A DNA stretch of 10,540 nt from Patescibacteria group bacterium (GTDB lineage Bacteria > Patescibacteriota > Microgenomatia > UBA10105): NCBI GenBank assembly GCA_003524845.1, contig DQGR01000031.1:1-10540 (forward strand). Direction: 5' to 3'. How positions within the stretch are numbered: position 1 is the first letter of the stretch; each line of letters starts with the position of its first letter. Shown piece by piece: positions 1 through 6,275 of this stretch. The notes beneath the pieces are model-generated. The model saw nothing but the letters and a program-made list of their open reading frames with translations, had not been told where the DNA came from and did not search any database. The position numbers and the translations under genes are program-made.

Positions 1-537
1 ATTATTATGGTGGGGGAAATCCGGGATGCAGAGACCGCCAACATGGCAATTCAGTCAGCTCTGACCGGACATCTGGTTCTGTCAACCTTACACACAAATG
101 ATGCGGCCGGGGCAATCCCCAGGTTTCTGGATATGGGAGCGGAAGGATTTCTGGTTGCCTCAACTGTCAATATAGTGATTGCGCAACGCCTGGTACGGAA
201 AATCTGCAGTAGCTGTATTGAACCATTTACACCGACTACTGAAACACTCGCGTATTTAAAAAATTACGTGTCAGAAGCGGAAATTGGTCAGAAATTTTAT
301 CGAGGTAAAGGTTGTATTGAATGTGGCAACCGGGGTTATAAAGGTCGGATCGGGGTGTACGAGATACTGGAAATAAATGAGGAAATCAGAAGGCTTATCA
401 TTACTAAAGTTTCAGCAGAACAAATAGGGCAGGTAGGTATCAAAAATGGTATGGTGCCGCTCATCCGTGATGGTCTCAATAAAGCAAGCGGAGGCATTAC
501 GACGATTGAAGAAGTGCTGCGGGTGATGAAAGAGTGA
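1..537 (+). CDS. pilB: Type IV pilus assembly ATPase PilB, C-terminal part (5' truncated by window edge)
   Basis: This is the C-terminal part of the cytoplasmic hexameric ATPase that drives pilin polymerisation (GspE/PilB family). The reading frame is open from base 1 (Ile-Ile before the first Met), so the gene starts outside the window. The visible residues begin at the Walker B/Asp-box region (IIMVGEIRD) and continue with the His-box region (TGHLVLSTLHTNDA). A zinc-binding tetracysteine arrangement follows, with CSSC and then CIEC, and then the conserved NRGYKGRIGVYE segment. The C-terminus, TTIEEVLRVMKE, is typical of the family. The CIEC/tetracysteine feature argues for PilB/GspE rather than the retraction ATPase PilT. 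The gene ends in TGA at 535-537, whose last A is also the first base of the inverted-repeat element that separates it from pilC. Confidence 0.95.
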   Translation: MIMVGEIRDAETANMAIQSALTGHLVLSTLHTNDAAGAIPRFLDMGAEGFLVASTVNIVIAQRLVRKICSSCIEPFTPTTETLAYLKNYVSEAEIGQKFYRGKGCIECGNRGYKGRIGVYEILEINEEIRRLIITKVSAEQIGQVGIKNGMVPLIRDGLNKASGGITTIEEVLRVMKE

Positions 538-557
538 CCAGGTAGTGAAACTTCGCG
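537..557 (+). repeat. Left terminal inverted repeat of the GIY-YIG element
   Basis: This 21-bp repeat pairs with 827-847 with two mismatches. Its first base is the last base of the pilB TGA stop. It contains the 8-bp palindrome TTCGCGAA overlapping its inner edge, and a GTG at 545 in frame with the nuclease. Confidence 0.85.
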
Positions 558-562
558 AAATT

Positions 563-859
563 ATGTTCTTTTATGTATATGTATTACAAAGTATGAAAAA
601 CGACACGATATACATTGGTTTTACCACTGATTTAAAAAAACGATTGCAAGAACATAATTTGGGGTTGACCAGTTCAACCAAGCGGTTTTTGCCTTGGGAA
701 CTAATATATTATGAAGCTTGCCGTAACAAGCAAGATGCGATAAGAAGAGAAAAATATTTAAAAACCAATCAAGGAGGAAGATTACTGAAGCGTCGGCTGA
801 AAGAATATTTCTTTCAGAGTAATAAACGCGAAGTTCTACTACCTGGTGCCACAATTTAA
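563..859 (+). CDS. Small stand-alone GIY-YIG endonuclease
   Basis: This is a 98-residue single-domain nuclease of the GIY-YIG superfamily, resembling the short YhbQ/UPF0213-like proteins. The first strand carries YVY (residues 4-6), the second carries YIG (17-19), the likely catalytic Arg is R27 in DLKKRLQEHN, and the likely metal-binding Glu is E51 in LIYYEA. A basic C-terminal region follows (AIRREKYLKTNQGGRLLKRR). I chose ATG 563 because family members begin just before the first strand; a GTG at 545 inside the left repeat would add six residues. No Shine-Dalgarno sequence is visible. The frame has no stop inside the element: it passes through the right repeat and ends at TAA 857-859 in pilC sequence, overlapping the pilC start by 14 bases. 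The protein may act on DNA to mobilise the element or a non-coding relative, but that role is an inference. Confidence 0.85.
   Translation: MFFYVYVLQSMKNDTIYIGFTTDLKKRLQEHNLGLTSSTKRFLPWELIYYEACRNKQDAIRREKYLKTNQGGRLLKRRLKEYFFQSNKREVLLPGATI
827..847 (+). repeat. Right terminal inverted repeat of the GIY-YIG element
   Basis: This is the inverted copy of the left end (19 of 21 matches). It ends in ACTACCTGGT. The GTG start of pilC (846-848) uses its last two bases, so the element end supplies part of the downstream start codon. The nuclease frame reads through it as REVLLPG. Confidence 0.85.
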
Positions 860-2075
860 CTATCAGGCGTTAAATCCAAATAAGCAGATTGTCACCGGTA
901 TTGTCGCGGCACGGCATCGCAAAGAAGCTGCCCGGGAATTACAAAAAAAAGGCTTTTCACCGCTCACTATCAGAGAAGCAAATGAAAAAATTCAGATTAA
1001 AGGTAAGATTGCCCCGATTGATAAAATCACTTTCTGTCGATATATTTCTACCATGTTATCTTCTGGCCTTTCGCTTTCAGACGGGATAAGTGTGCTGCGG
1101 GAAGAAACCAAACAGCCATTTATGCGCTCACTCCTCTCTGATATGAGTTACAGTCTGGAACAGGGAAAGCAGTTGTCTTCAGTGTTTGAGAGATACCCGC
1201 ATGTATTTGAACCGTATTTTTTGACCCTGACGAGAGCTGGAGAAGCGAGTGGAACGCTTGCTGATGTATTTAAATACTTGGAAAGTGAATTGCGCGCGGA
1301 ATACAGTTTGAGTTCAAAAGTGAAAGGCGCATTACTTTATCCCGCCATTATATTTATTGCCATGCTGTCAATTGGCATTCTGATGTTTTTTTTCATTATG
1401 CCGCAAATTGGCAAAGTGTTTTTGAGTTTGCGTCTCACCTTGCCCTGGATTACGCGCACGTTGTTTACCGTCAGCATTGCCATGTCAAAACAAATGTTGC
1501 CAATTGCCGTTTTAGCAGTTTTGGGGGTAATTGGCGGATTTTTCTTGCTGCGCCGGCCCGCAGTCCGTGAACTGCTGTTTCGTCTGATTAAACCCATCCC
1601 CATGATTCGCAACTTAATTAAAGAAGTTGATCTGGCGCGATTTAACCGGATATTTTCAACTCTCCTGAAAAGTGCTGTGCCCATTACTGAAGCGCTGGAA
1701 ATCTCGTTAACCTCGCTCAGTTGGTTTGAATATAAGGAGTTGGCGCGAAAACTGCCTGAAGAAATTAGTAAAGGTAAAGCCCTTTCACAGGCGGTTAAAG
1801 AGCAAAAAGTTTTCCCAACCTTGATGGTGCAGATGATTGCAGCGGGTGAACGTTCCGGCACGCTGGATGCAACCCTTGCCGACCTGGCTTCATTCTACGA
1901 AGAAGAAGTAGAGGAACAGTTGAAGAACCTAACTCAGATTCTGGAACCAATGCTTATGTTACTGGTAGGCATTGGAGTTGGCGCGATGATTTTATCCATC
2001 ATTGCGCCCATCTACAGCGTCGTAGGTAGTTTTCAGCAGGCTGCGGGTGGGCCTGGAGTGCTACCAGTGCATTAA
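846..2075 (+). CDS. pilC: Type IV pilus inner-membrane platform protein PilC
   Basis: This polytopic membrane protein of the GspF/PilC family (409 aa, normal family length) couples the PilB ATPase to pilin extraction from the membrane. The N-terminus (PQFNYQALNPNKQIVTG) matches the family's opening strand. Two T2SF repeats follow, at about residues 65-190 and 265-390. Each contains the characteristic motif of helix, G, Glu and Gly-Thr-Leu (LTRAGEASGTLADV and IAAGERSGTLDATL). Hydrophobic segments lie near 163-190, 216-235 and 366-392. The start is GTG at 846, formed partly by the end of the upstream inverted repeat; the next residues already match the family, so no later start is likely. With the insert removed, this gene would directly follow or overlap pilB. 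Translation may now be coupled to the GIY-YIG frame that overlaps its start. Confidence 0.95.
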   Translation: MPQFNYQALNPNKQIVTGIVAARHRKEAARELQKKGFSPLTIREANEKIQIKGKIAPIDKITFCRYISTMLSSGLSLSDGISVLREETKQPFMRSLLSDMSYSLEQGKQLSSVFERYPHVFEPYFLTLTRAGEASGTLADVFKYLESELRAEYSLSSKVKGALLYPAIIFIAMLSIGILMFFFIMPQIGKVFLSLRLTLPWITRTLFTVSIAMSKQMLPIAVLAVLGVIGGFFLLRRPAVRELLFRLIKPIPMIRNLIKEVDLARFNRIFSTLLKSAVPITEALEISLTSLSWFEYKELARKLPEEISKGKALSQAVKEQKVFPTLMVQMIAAGERSGTLDATLADLASFYEEEVEEQLKNLTQILEPMLMLLVGIGVGAMILSIIAPIYSVVGSFQQAAGGPGVLPVH

Positions 2076-2083
2076 TAATCCTG

Positions 2084-2099
2084 ATGAACTTCAGTTCAT
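2084..2099 (+). other. Small hairpin after pilC
   Basis: ATGAAC and GTTCAT form a six-base-pair stem with a TTCA loop, eight bases after the pilC stop. There is no T-run on either strand, so it is a poor intrinsic terminator. It could be an mRNA 3'-end structure or chance. Confidence 0.3.
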
Positions 2100-2168
2100 G
2101 TAAGATGTCTTTGTACGAGTAGAAAAAGAGTTGCCGAAATTAGTAATCTCTTTTAATATCAAATTCAT

Positions 2169-2494
2169 TTATCTCTTGATTAAGTTCTCTGTTAGAGGCG
2201 TGCCTCGCTCAACAACTTTTGCAGCTTTTTTGTCTATTAAAATGTTTTTCAGTCACCGCATCGTCCGTCAATGCCGCCATTATGTTCGCTTTAATTCCGC
2301 GATTATTATCGGAGAAACCCGATTCTCTCCAAATCTTTGAGCACCATCTGCAATTGTTGCCAGATACATGTCTTCCAAACGTGGATCAGCTTGGTACGTA
2401 TCATGACAATAAAAGGTGCGCAACATCCTATCTTTGCCGTTTTTAGAATGAGTTTAATATCGTTATTCGTACCAAATGCAGTAGAAGTAATCAT
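2169..2494 (-). pseudogene. Probable degraded gene of unknown family, with several frameshifts
   Basis: No intact gene covers 2076-2574. On the minus strand, four adjoining stretches in changing frames together read like one protein. They are ITSTAFGTNNDIKLILK from an ATG at 2494; then a stretch containing DTYQADPRLEDMYLATIAD and later FGENRVSPIIIAELK; then NIMAALTDDAVTEK around 2285-2240; then IDKKAAKVVERGTPLTENL ending at TAA 2169-2171. The composition of these stretches looks protein-like, whereas the competing frames are irregular. At least three frame changes are needed, too many for one sequencing error. I do not recognise the family. It may be the remains of a gene brought in with the neighbouring cassette. 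Confidence 0.45.
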
Positions 2495-2539
2495 TGGTTT
2501 TCCTGTTGTGGCTAATTTCCTTAATAGGAAAGAGGGCTT

Positions 2540-2574
2540 TTCCTTGGTTATACAGCTTATAGTATAATGGCAAA
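2540..2574 (+). promoter_or_regulatory. Promoter of the accessory cassette, likely leaderless transcript
   Basis: A perfect TATAAT (2563-2568) lies six bases before the ATG at 2575, so transcription would begin at or within a base or two of the start codon. The -35 side is weak: TTCCTT at 2540-2545 gives 17-bp spacing, while the better-looking TTGGTT at 2544 is only 13 bases away. No Shine-Dalgarno sequence precedes the ATG. Confidence 0.55.
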
Positions 2575-3669
2575 ATGGAAAGCTTTAGTCATTTCATGAA
2601 TCAGTTAATAACTATTCATGAAGGTATTCCCAATCGAGTGAGAACTCAAAAAGAGCATGTTGTTGTCGGCGCTGGGGCAAAAATTTTACAGGATCTTTGG
2701 TATCAAAATTGCAAATCAGGAAACCAACTTTCTTTCATTGAACAAATACAGGAGCTTGTGAGGGATAAAGAATCATTACCAAGTATTTTTCTACTTGAGG
2801 GAGGTATATCTAAGGAAGCAAATAAACGCGTCCCAAGTTTTATTGAATCAGTCCATGAAACAACGAAGCGGTTGTCATTTATAGAAGCACTACGAAAAGC
2901 TTCAATACCTCCTACTCTTAAAGGTATTTTGTATGGAGGCTCGATGAGTTATGGAAAGTTCTATAACGTTCGTGGCGGAAAAGATGCTTCAGATGTTGAT
3001 TTATTCTATATTGTTGAATCTGATTTTTTTGCTTCTGAAGATTTATACAACGTTTTTTCATTTAAACACGGTTTTTTGCCAGATCAGATACAACTCTTAC
3101 AAGACAGAAGCATTCAATTTTTAAATTTATATCGGGCAGGTAAAGCGGATCTCATGAGTCAAAAATTGCATACACAGGATTTTGTTACAAGTCTAAAAAT
3201 TATGCCTATTTCTGTATTTCGAGATGAATTAACATTCAGTTTATTAGACACAGTTGCTTCAGGTCAGGACGTAGTGTTTGGGATACGTGATTATAAACCA
3301 GGCCTGTATTCGACGCGAGTTTTTACACAGTACGATTTTTCACATACGCCTTATTATTATTCAACTACCGAAGAGATCTTAGCTGATGATACTGTGGTAA
3401 CAACAATTCCAAGTTATCTTGTTAAAGATGGTCATTTATATACCGGTGATCATCACAATCATTTCATTCCGAGGTATGATATTTTATATGATGTTAACGG
3501 ATGCTGTGAAGCAATAATGAGAGAATTTCATCATATTCTAAAAAATAGATCCATCCTCGAAAAACAGATATCAAAGAACCCCTGGATGTATGAAGTAATT
3601 AATGTGCAAGATAGAAAAAGCATTCTATCATCGCAGGCACTTATTGCTGCGAGAGAAAGGTTTGGATGA
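2575..3669 (+). CDS. Nucleotidyltransferase-like protein (polymerase-beta fold), function unknown
   Basis: This is a 364-residue protein. Residues 119-145 hold the hallmark of the Pol-beta/MNT nucleotidyltransferase superfamily: GGSMSYG (121-127), then a short loop and SDVDLF (139-144), with D140 and D142 as the probable metal-binding pair. In this superfamily the fold transfers a nucleotide to a protein, antibiotic, sugar or RNA; the substrate cannot be read from the sequence here. About 115 residues precede the core. The C-terminal third contains a His-rich stretch (GDHHNHFIPRYD, about 291-302) and NGCCEAIMREFHH, which I do not recognise. No signal peptide or membrane segment is visible. 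Its stop overlaps the start of the next gene as ATGA, so the two are probably translationally coupled. Sampled lines are about 33-38% G+C against about 52% in a sampled pilC line, suggesting separate ancestry. Confidence 0.75.
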   Translation: MESFSHFMNQLITIHEGIPNRVRTQKEHVVVGAGAKILQDLWYQNCKSGNQLSFIEQIQELVRDKESLPSIFLLEGGISKEANKRVPSFIESVHETTKRLSFIEALRKASIPPTLKGILYGGSMSYGKFYNVRGGKDASDVDLFYIVESDFFASEDLYNVFSFKHGFLPDQIQLLQDRSIQFLNLYRAGKADLMSQKLHTQDFVTSLKIMPISVFRDELTFSLLDTVASGQDVVFGIRDYKPGLYSTRVFTQYDFSHTPYYYSTTEEILADDTVVTTIPSYLVKDGHLYTGDHHNHFIPRYDILYDVNGCCEAIMREFHHILKNRSILEKQISKNPWMYEVINVQDRKSILSSQALIAARERFG

Positions 3670-4445
3670 GACAATACAGTGTTGGGGTATTTTTAAACAT
3701 TTTTGATCATAATACTCTGGATTGGCAGCAGCAGATGGACTTTATTAAAAGTCTCAGCGGCGTTGAACACATAGAAGTGCTATTGGAGTACATACCGCAA
3801 ACAAATTCTGAAAAATCCCTAATATCGACATTTTTACAGTCATATAAAGTTATCATGCACGCTCCTTTTATGGATATTTCATTGCTATCTCCGCATGATG
3901 AGATTGTCCATGCGTCAGAAAAAATACTTGCAAAAACCATAGACTTTGCCCAAAAACTTTCTGCACAAAATCTGACAATCCATGCAGATCGCTACCCCAA
4001 CTTTTGGAATAGTAAGATGGTTAAGGAGCGTGTTCTCAATAGTCTTGAAAGACTTTCCCTGCAGTTTACTCCTCGATTGTGCATAGAAAACCTATCGTAC
4101 TGCGGCAAAACGCAAATTGCATATCCGGTTATGCCTGATGAAATCATTGCTTTAGCCCAAGCGTTGAGTAATGATATAGGAATCACATTGGATATTGGAC
4201 ATTTACTCAAAGATGGCTATAAAATCTATGGTCTGATTGAGAAATTGAACCGTCAAATATTTGATATCCATTTACACGATGGATGTAAAGGATCGGCACA
4301 CTTAGCGCTCGGTCACGGTGATCTTGATTTGAGAAAATTATTATTGCTGCTCAGAAAAATAAAATACCGTCACTTTTTAACTATTGAAGTGGTTGGGCAA
4401 ACACAAATCCGGGATTCATGGAATATGCTGATGAAGCATATATAG
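3666..4445 (+). CDS. Sugar isomerase/epimerase-type TIM-barrel protein (AP endonuclease 2 superfamily)
   Basis: This 259-residue protein resembles the xylose-isomerase-like/endonuclease-IV TIM-barrel family. The recognisable metal-site strands appear in order: HAPF (H65), TIHAD (H106), CIENLS (E141), TLDIGH (D176, H179), DIHLHDG (H202, H204), the GHGDLD loop (H217, D219), and LTIEVVG (E241). All the acidic and histidine ligands expected of a divalent-metal enzyme seem present, so it is probably active. The family includes both sugar and polyol isomerases and AP endonucleases, and this protein cannot be placed with certainty. The length and the HGDLD loop fit the sugar phosphate isomerase/epimerase group best. 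It overlaps the nucleotidyltransferase-like gene by four bases, which argues for a shared pathway, perhaps making and modifying a sugar or cyclitol derivative; that pathway is an inference. Confidence 0.8.
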   Translation: MRQYSVGVFLNIFDHNTLDWQQQMDFIKSLSGVEHIEVLLEYIPQTNSEKSLISTFLQSYKVIMHAPFMDISLLSPHDEIVHASEKILAKTIDFAQKLSAQNLTIHADRYPNFWNSKMVKERVLNSLERLSLQFTPRLCIENLSYCGKTQIAYPVMPDEIIALAQALSNDIGITLDIGHLLKDGYKIYGLIEKLNRQIFDIHLHDGCKGSAHLALGHGDLDLRKLLLLLRKIKYRHFLTIEVVGQTQIRDSWNMLMKHI

Positions 4446-4479
4446 TTGTTGGGTATGCTTTCCCTTCATCTAAATTCTT

Positions 4480-4749
4480 TTGCGGGTGTATTTAATAATT
4501 TCATCGGATTGTATAAAACTATCTATTGATAAGCACGTTGAGCAAAAGACTCAACCTATCTTCAACATCTACTTTATACTTGAGGGAAAGGGACATTTTA
4601 TTATTAATGAAGTTAAGGAGGGATGTTCTAAAGGAGATTTAGTTGTGATACCAGCTGGGACAATATTTACTTATGAAGGAAAGTTTAGACTACTTCTTTC
4701 TTGCACTCCTCCTTGGAAAATAGAACAAGAAGAAACACTTACGCCATAA
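4480..4749 (+). CDS. Small cupin-like protein, possibly shortened at the N-terminus
   Basis: This single cupin barrel is read from TTG 4480 (89 aa) or GTG 4486 (87 aa); no ATG is available because a stop lies at 4471. The central strands IYFILEGKG and KGDLVVIPAGT match cupin motifs 1 and 2. The usual metal-binding histidines are mostly absent: motif 1 keeps a single His in DKHVEQ, and the motif 2 His is replaced by Phe in PAGTIF. The tail, LLLSCTPPWKIEQEE, resembles the end of a cupin group I recall from other uncultured bacteria, where the histidines are also missing. It is therefore more likely a binding or structural protein than a metal enzyme. The first cupin strand appears short, so N-terminal loss or a wrong start is possible. 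It follows the TIM-barrel gene by 34 bases on the same strand and is probably part of the cassette. Confidence 0.6.
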   Translation: MRVYLIISSDCIKLSIDKHVEQKTQPIFNIYFILEGKGHFIINEVKEGCSKGDLVVIPAGTIFTYEGKFRLLLSCTPPWKIEQEETLTP

Positions 4750-4791
4750 TTGGACAACAAACCCTTTTTAAATTTTTAAATACGGCTCTGA

Positions 4792-6162
4792 TTACTGCTC
4801 TTCCCAGGAAATAAATTCATACTCGCCCTGTGCCGGGAAATACGGTGGTGCATCGAAGTACAAGTTTGGATCATACGTCATCGTCCTCGTCACAAAACCG
4901 GATGAGGGGCCGGTGCCATAGTTCCAATAAGATTTTTTATTACTAATTACAGCGCCATAAATGGTCAGATTGTTGCGCACTTTATTTGCGTAGTTACTGC
5001 AACTTGAGTATCCGTAATGGTGGCGAATAATATGTCCTTTTTGCGCCAGGAGTGCGGCATTAATTTCAAAACTAGTGGGAATATTTAACGCGTAGTAAAT
5101 ATCATTTTGGGCAAACAGGCCGAGTGACGAATGCCCGTCTTTGGCAATATACGTCAGATTATTATTGATCCAGATATTTATGTTGTAGACATCGATGGGA
5201 AATCGGGCAGCCACCACGGTGGCCCGGCCATTGACTACCCCATCAACCCAAACGTGGTCTTCAATAAAAAATAATGGTTTTTCAGTAAGCGTAAATGTTC
5301 CAACATTTACTTCATTCGAAATCTGCTGATATAAATTCTGACAACCATTTTCAACACTCCAGCCAGGTCGATTTAAAGCTCCCGTGATCCGACGAATGGT
5401 AACCGTGCCATTATTATTAAAAATTAAATGATAGCCGTAATTTCCCGATGGTCCCAAATATACTCCATTGCTTTGCGCTGCGGCTTTCATACTGGAGAAA
5501 TCAATAATCAGCGAATTAAAATCCATCTGGGGAACCGGAAATTCCCATAACTCAGTGGGACCCCCACCGCCCCAGACTCCTGGTTTAGTCTGAGTTGGAC
5601 TGCAGCCGGTTTCGCTGCCACAGGTATAGGTAGCTTTTGAACTTTGCACGGTCGAATTATTTACGCCGTCCATACGGATGCCGCCATTGGACATGACTTT
5701 ACCATTGACGGTGATGCCTGAGCCAAACCAGACATTGGCGTTATGCAAAAATGAAAACCGGGCGAGCGAGGGAATGCCATAGCGGGCTTTAACCGTGCGT
5801 TTAATGTCTGGGTTCGAAGTGAGCCAGCCTTCCGATTCAATGGTGACCGTGGATGAGCCCGACGCCGGCGGCGTAATTTCCAGGTTAAACGTGCCTTCAG
5901 TATTACCATACGGATCAGAGATAGTATGTACATAAATTTCGCCTTCTTGACCAGTGCCGTCGGCAAAATCTAGCGGATCATGCGCCAAGTGCCAACGATA
6001 GTATTCTGCCCCTGATTGAGCAACTGTGAGCGCACGTTCAAACACCTCGGTTCGGGTTGATGAAGTAAGCTGAGTGAGTGATACCAGTACCAACCCACCA
6101 ATAGAAACTGCAAACACCATTCCGAATATAAGGACCATAATTGAAATGCTGCCGCGTTTCAT
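4792..6162 (-). CDS. PilX-like minor pilin/pilus assembly protein, large
   Basis: I place the start at ATG 6162 (456 aa), directly after the end of the second inverted-repeat element. The frame is open further upstream to an ATG at 6237, which would add 25 element-encoded residues before the membrane helix. The N-terminus is short and basic (MKRGS), followed by one hydrophobic helix (about residues 6-32), then LTQLTSSTRTEVFERALTVAQSGAEYYRW. This is the PilX-like N-terminal pattern, without a clear G/F-Glu5 prepilin site. The rest is a long, polar, beta-rich exported domain with Gly/Asn-rich stretches and paired cysteines (CGSETGC near 180, and a later SSCSNY) that could form disulfides. Residues around 350-430 (ALLAQKGHI, YGAVISNKK) resemble conserved surface domains of large PilX-type proteins. 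It is the last gene of the minus-strand pilin operon and converges on the cupin gene. Confidence 0.75.
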   Translation of the reverse strand: MKRGSISIMVLIFGMVFAVSIGGLVLVSLTQLTSSTRTEVFERALTVAQSGAEYYRWHLAHDPLDFADGTGQEGEIYVHTISDPYGNTEGTFNLEITPPASGSSTVTIESEGWLTSNPDIKRTVKARYGIPSLARFSFLHNANVWFGSGITVNGKVMSNGGIRMDGVNNSTVQSSKATYTCGSETGCSPTQTKPGVWGGGGPTELWEFPVPQMDFNSLIIDFSSMKAAAQSNGVYLGPSGNYGYHLIFNNNGTVTIRRITGALNRPGWSVENGCQNLYQQISNEVNVGTFTLTEKPLFFIEDHVWVDGVVNGRATVVAARFPIDVYNINIWINNNLTYIAKDGHSSLGLFAQNDIYYALNIPTSFEINAALLAQKGHIIRHHYGYSSCSNYANKVRNNLTIYGAVISNKKSYWNYGTGPSSGFVTRTMTYDPNLYFDAPPYFPAQGEYEFISWEEQ

Positions 6163-6179
6163 ACCAGGTAGTAGAACTT
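6163..6179 (-). repeat. Right terminal repeat of the short element
   Basis: On the plus strand this reads ACCAGGTAGTAGAACTT, identical to the outer 17 bases of the inverted right end of the first element. Confidence 0.8.
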
Positions 6180-6257
6180 TGCCGTTTCTGACGAGACAAC
6201 GACTCTGCCCCTTTTTTTGTTTACAAAATTTATTCATAACACTTGATCCGATATTTC

Positions 6258-6270
6258 TATGCGAAGCATA
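6258..6270 (-). other. Subterminal hairpin inside the short element
   Basis: TATGC and GCATA pair around a three-base loop, six bases inside the left terminal repeat. Such hairpins can be recognition features of small mobile elements, but one short stem could arise by chance. Confidence 0.35.
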
Positions 6271-6275
6271 AGCAA

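Larger units (their letters stand above)
537..847 (+). mobile_element. Inverted-repeat-bounded insert carrying a GIY-YIG nuclease
   Basis: An approximately 311-bp segment separates pilB from pilC. Its left end begins ACCAGGTAGTGAAACTT and runs to CGCG at 557. Its right end is CGCGAAGTT at 827 followed by CTACTACCTGGT ending at 847. The two 21-bp ends are inverted repeats with 19 of 21 positions matching; positions 11-12 read GA on the left and AG on the right. The same two ends, with the same asymmetry, bound a second insert at 6163-6292. The nuclease ORF fills nearly all of the segment. The outermost A and T may belong to the flanking genes rather than to the element (core 538-846). With the core boundary, removal would leave TGATG, a stop/start overlap of pilB and pilC. 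No target duplication longer than a base or two is visible. That it is mobile is an inference. Confidence 0.72.

Noticed and set aside
537..847. Group I intron or intein with a GIY-YIG homing endonuclease
   Set aside because: The insert lies between genes rather than inside one, is too short for a group I intron plus ORF, and shows terminal inverted repeats, which introns and inteins lack.
537..847. IS200/IS605-type or ordinary DDE insertion sequence
   Set aside because: No transposase is encoded, and there is no visible target duplication of the length expected for DDE elements.
1337..1861. Long minus-strand open frame inside pilC
   Set aside because: It lies wholly opposite a clear PilC and its translation is low-complexity and Ser/Arg/Asn-rich with no recognisable motif; it is a shadow frame.
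2219..2446. Plus-strand short frames between pilC and the cassette
   Set aside because: Translations are irregular and no start signal is seen; the minus strand carries the more protein-like segments.
2544..2568. A 13-base spacer promoter class shared by 2544 (TTGGTT), 8324 (TTGCAA) and 10509 (TTGACA)
   Set aside because: All three have a TTG hexamer 13 bases before a -10-like hexamer, but the first two -35 matches are weak, TTGCAA is also a palindrome, and the third has a better extended -10 at 18 bases. Three cases could be coincidence.
4750..4791. Bidirectional terminator between the convergent cupin and PilX-like genes
   Set aside because: The region is A/T-rich with T and A runs but has no GC-containing stem; an intrinsic terminator cannot be supported.
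5661..5966. Minus-strand open frame inside the PilX-like gene in another frame
   Set aside because: Arg-rich translation without motifs, and it overlaps a well-supported coding frame on the same strand.
6163..6237. Treating the 25 residues upstream of the PilX-like ATG as part of the native protein
   Set aside because: They are encoded by the insert and would place a basic extension before the membrane helix; ATG 6162 matches the PilX-like N-terminus. The longer product remains possible.
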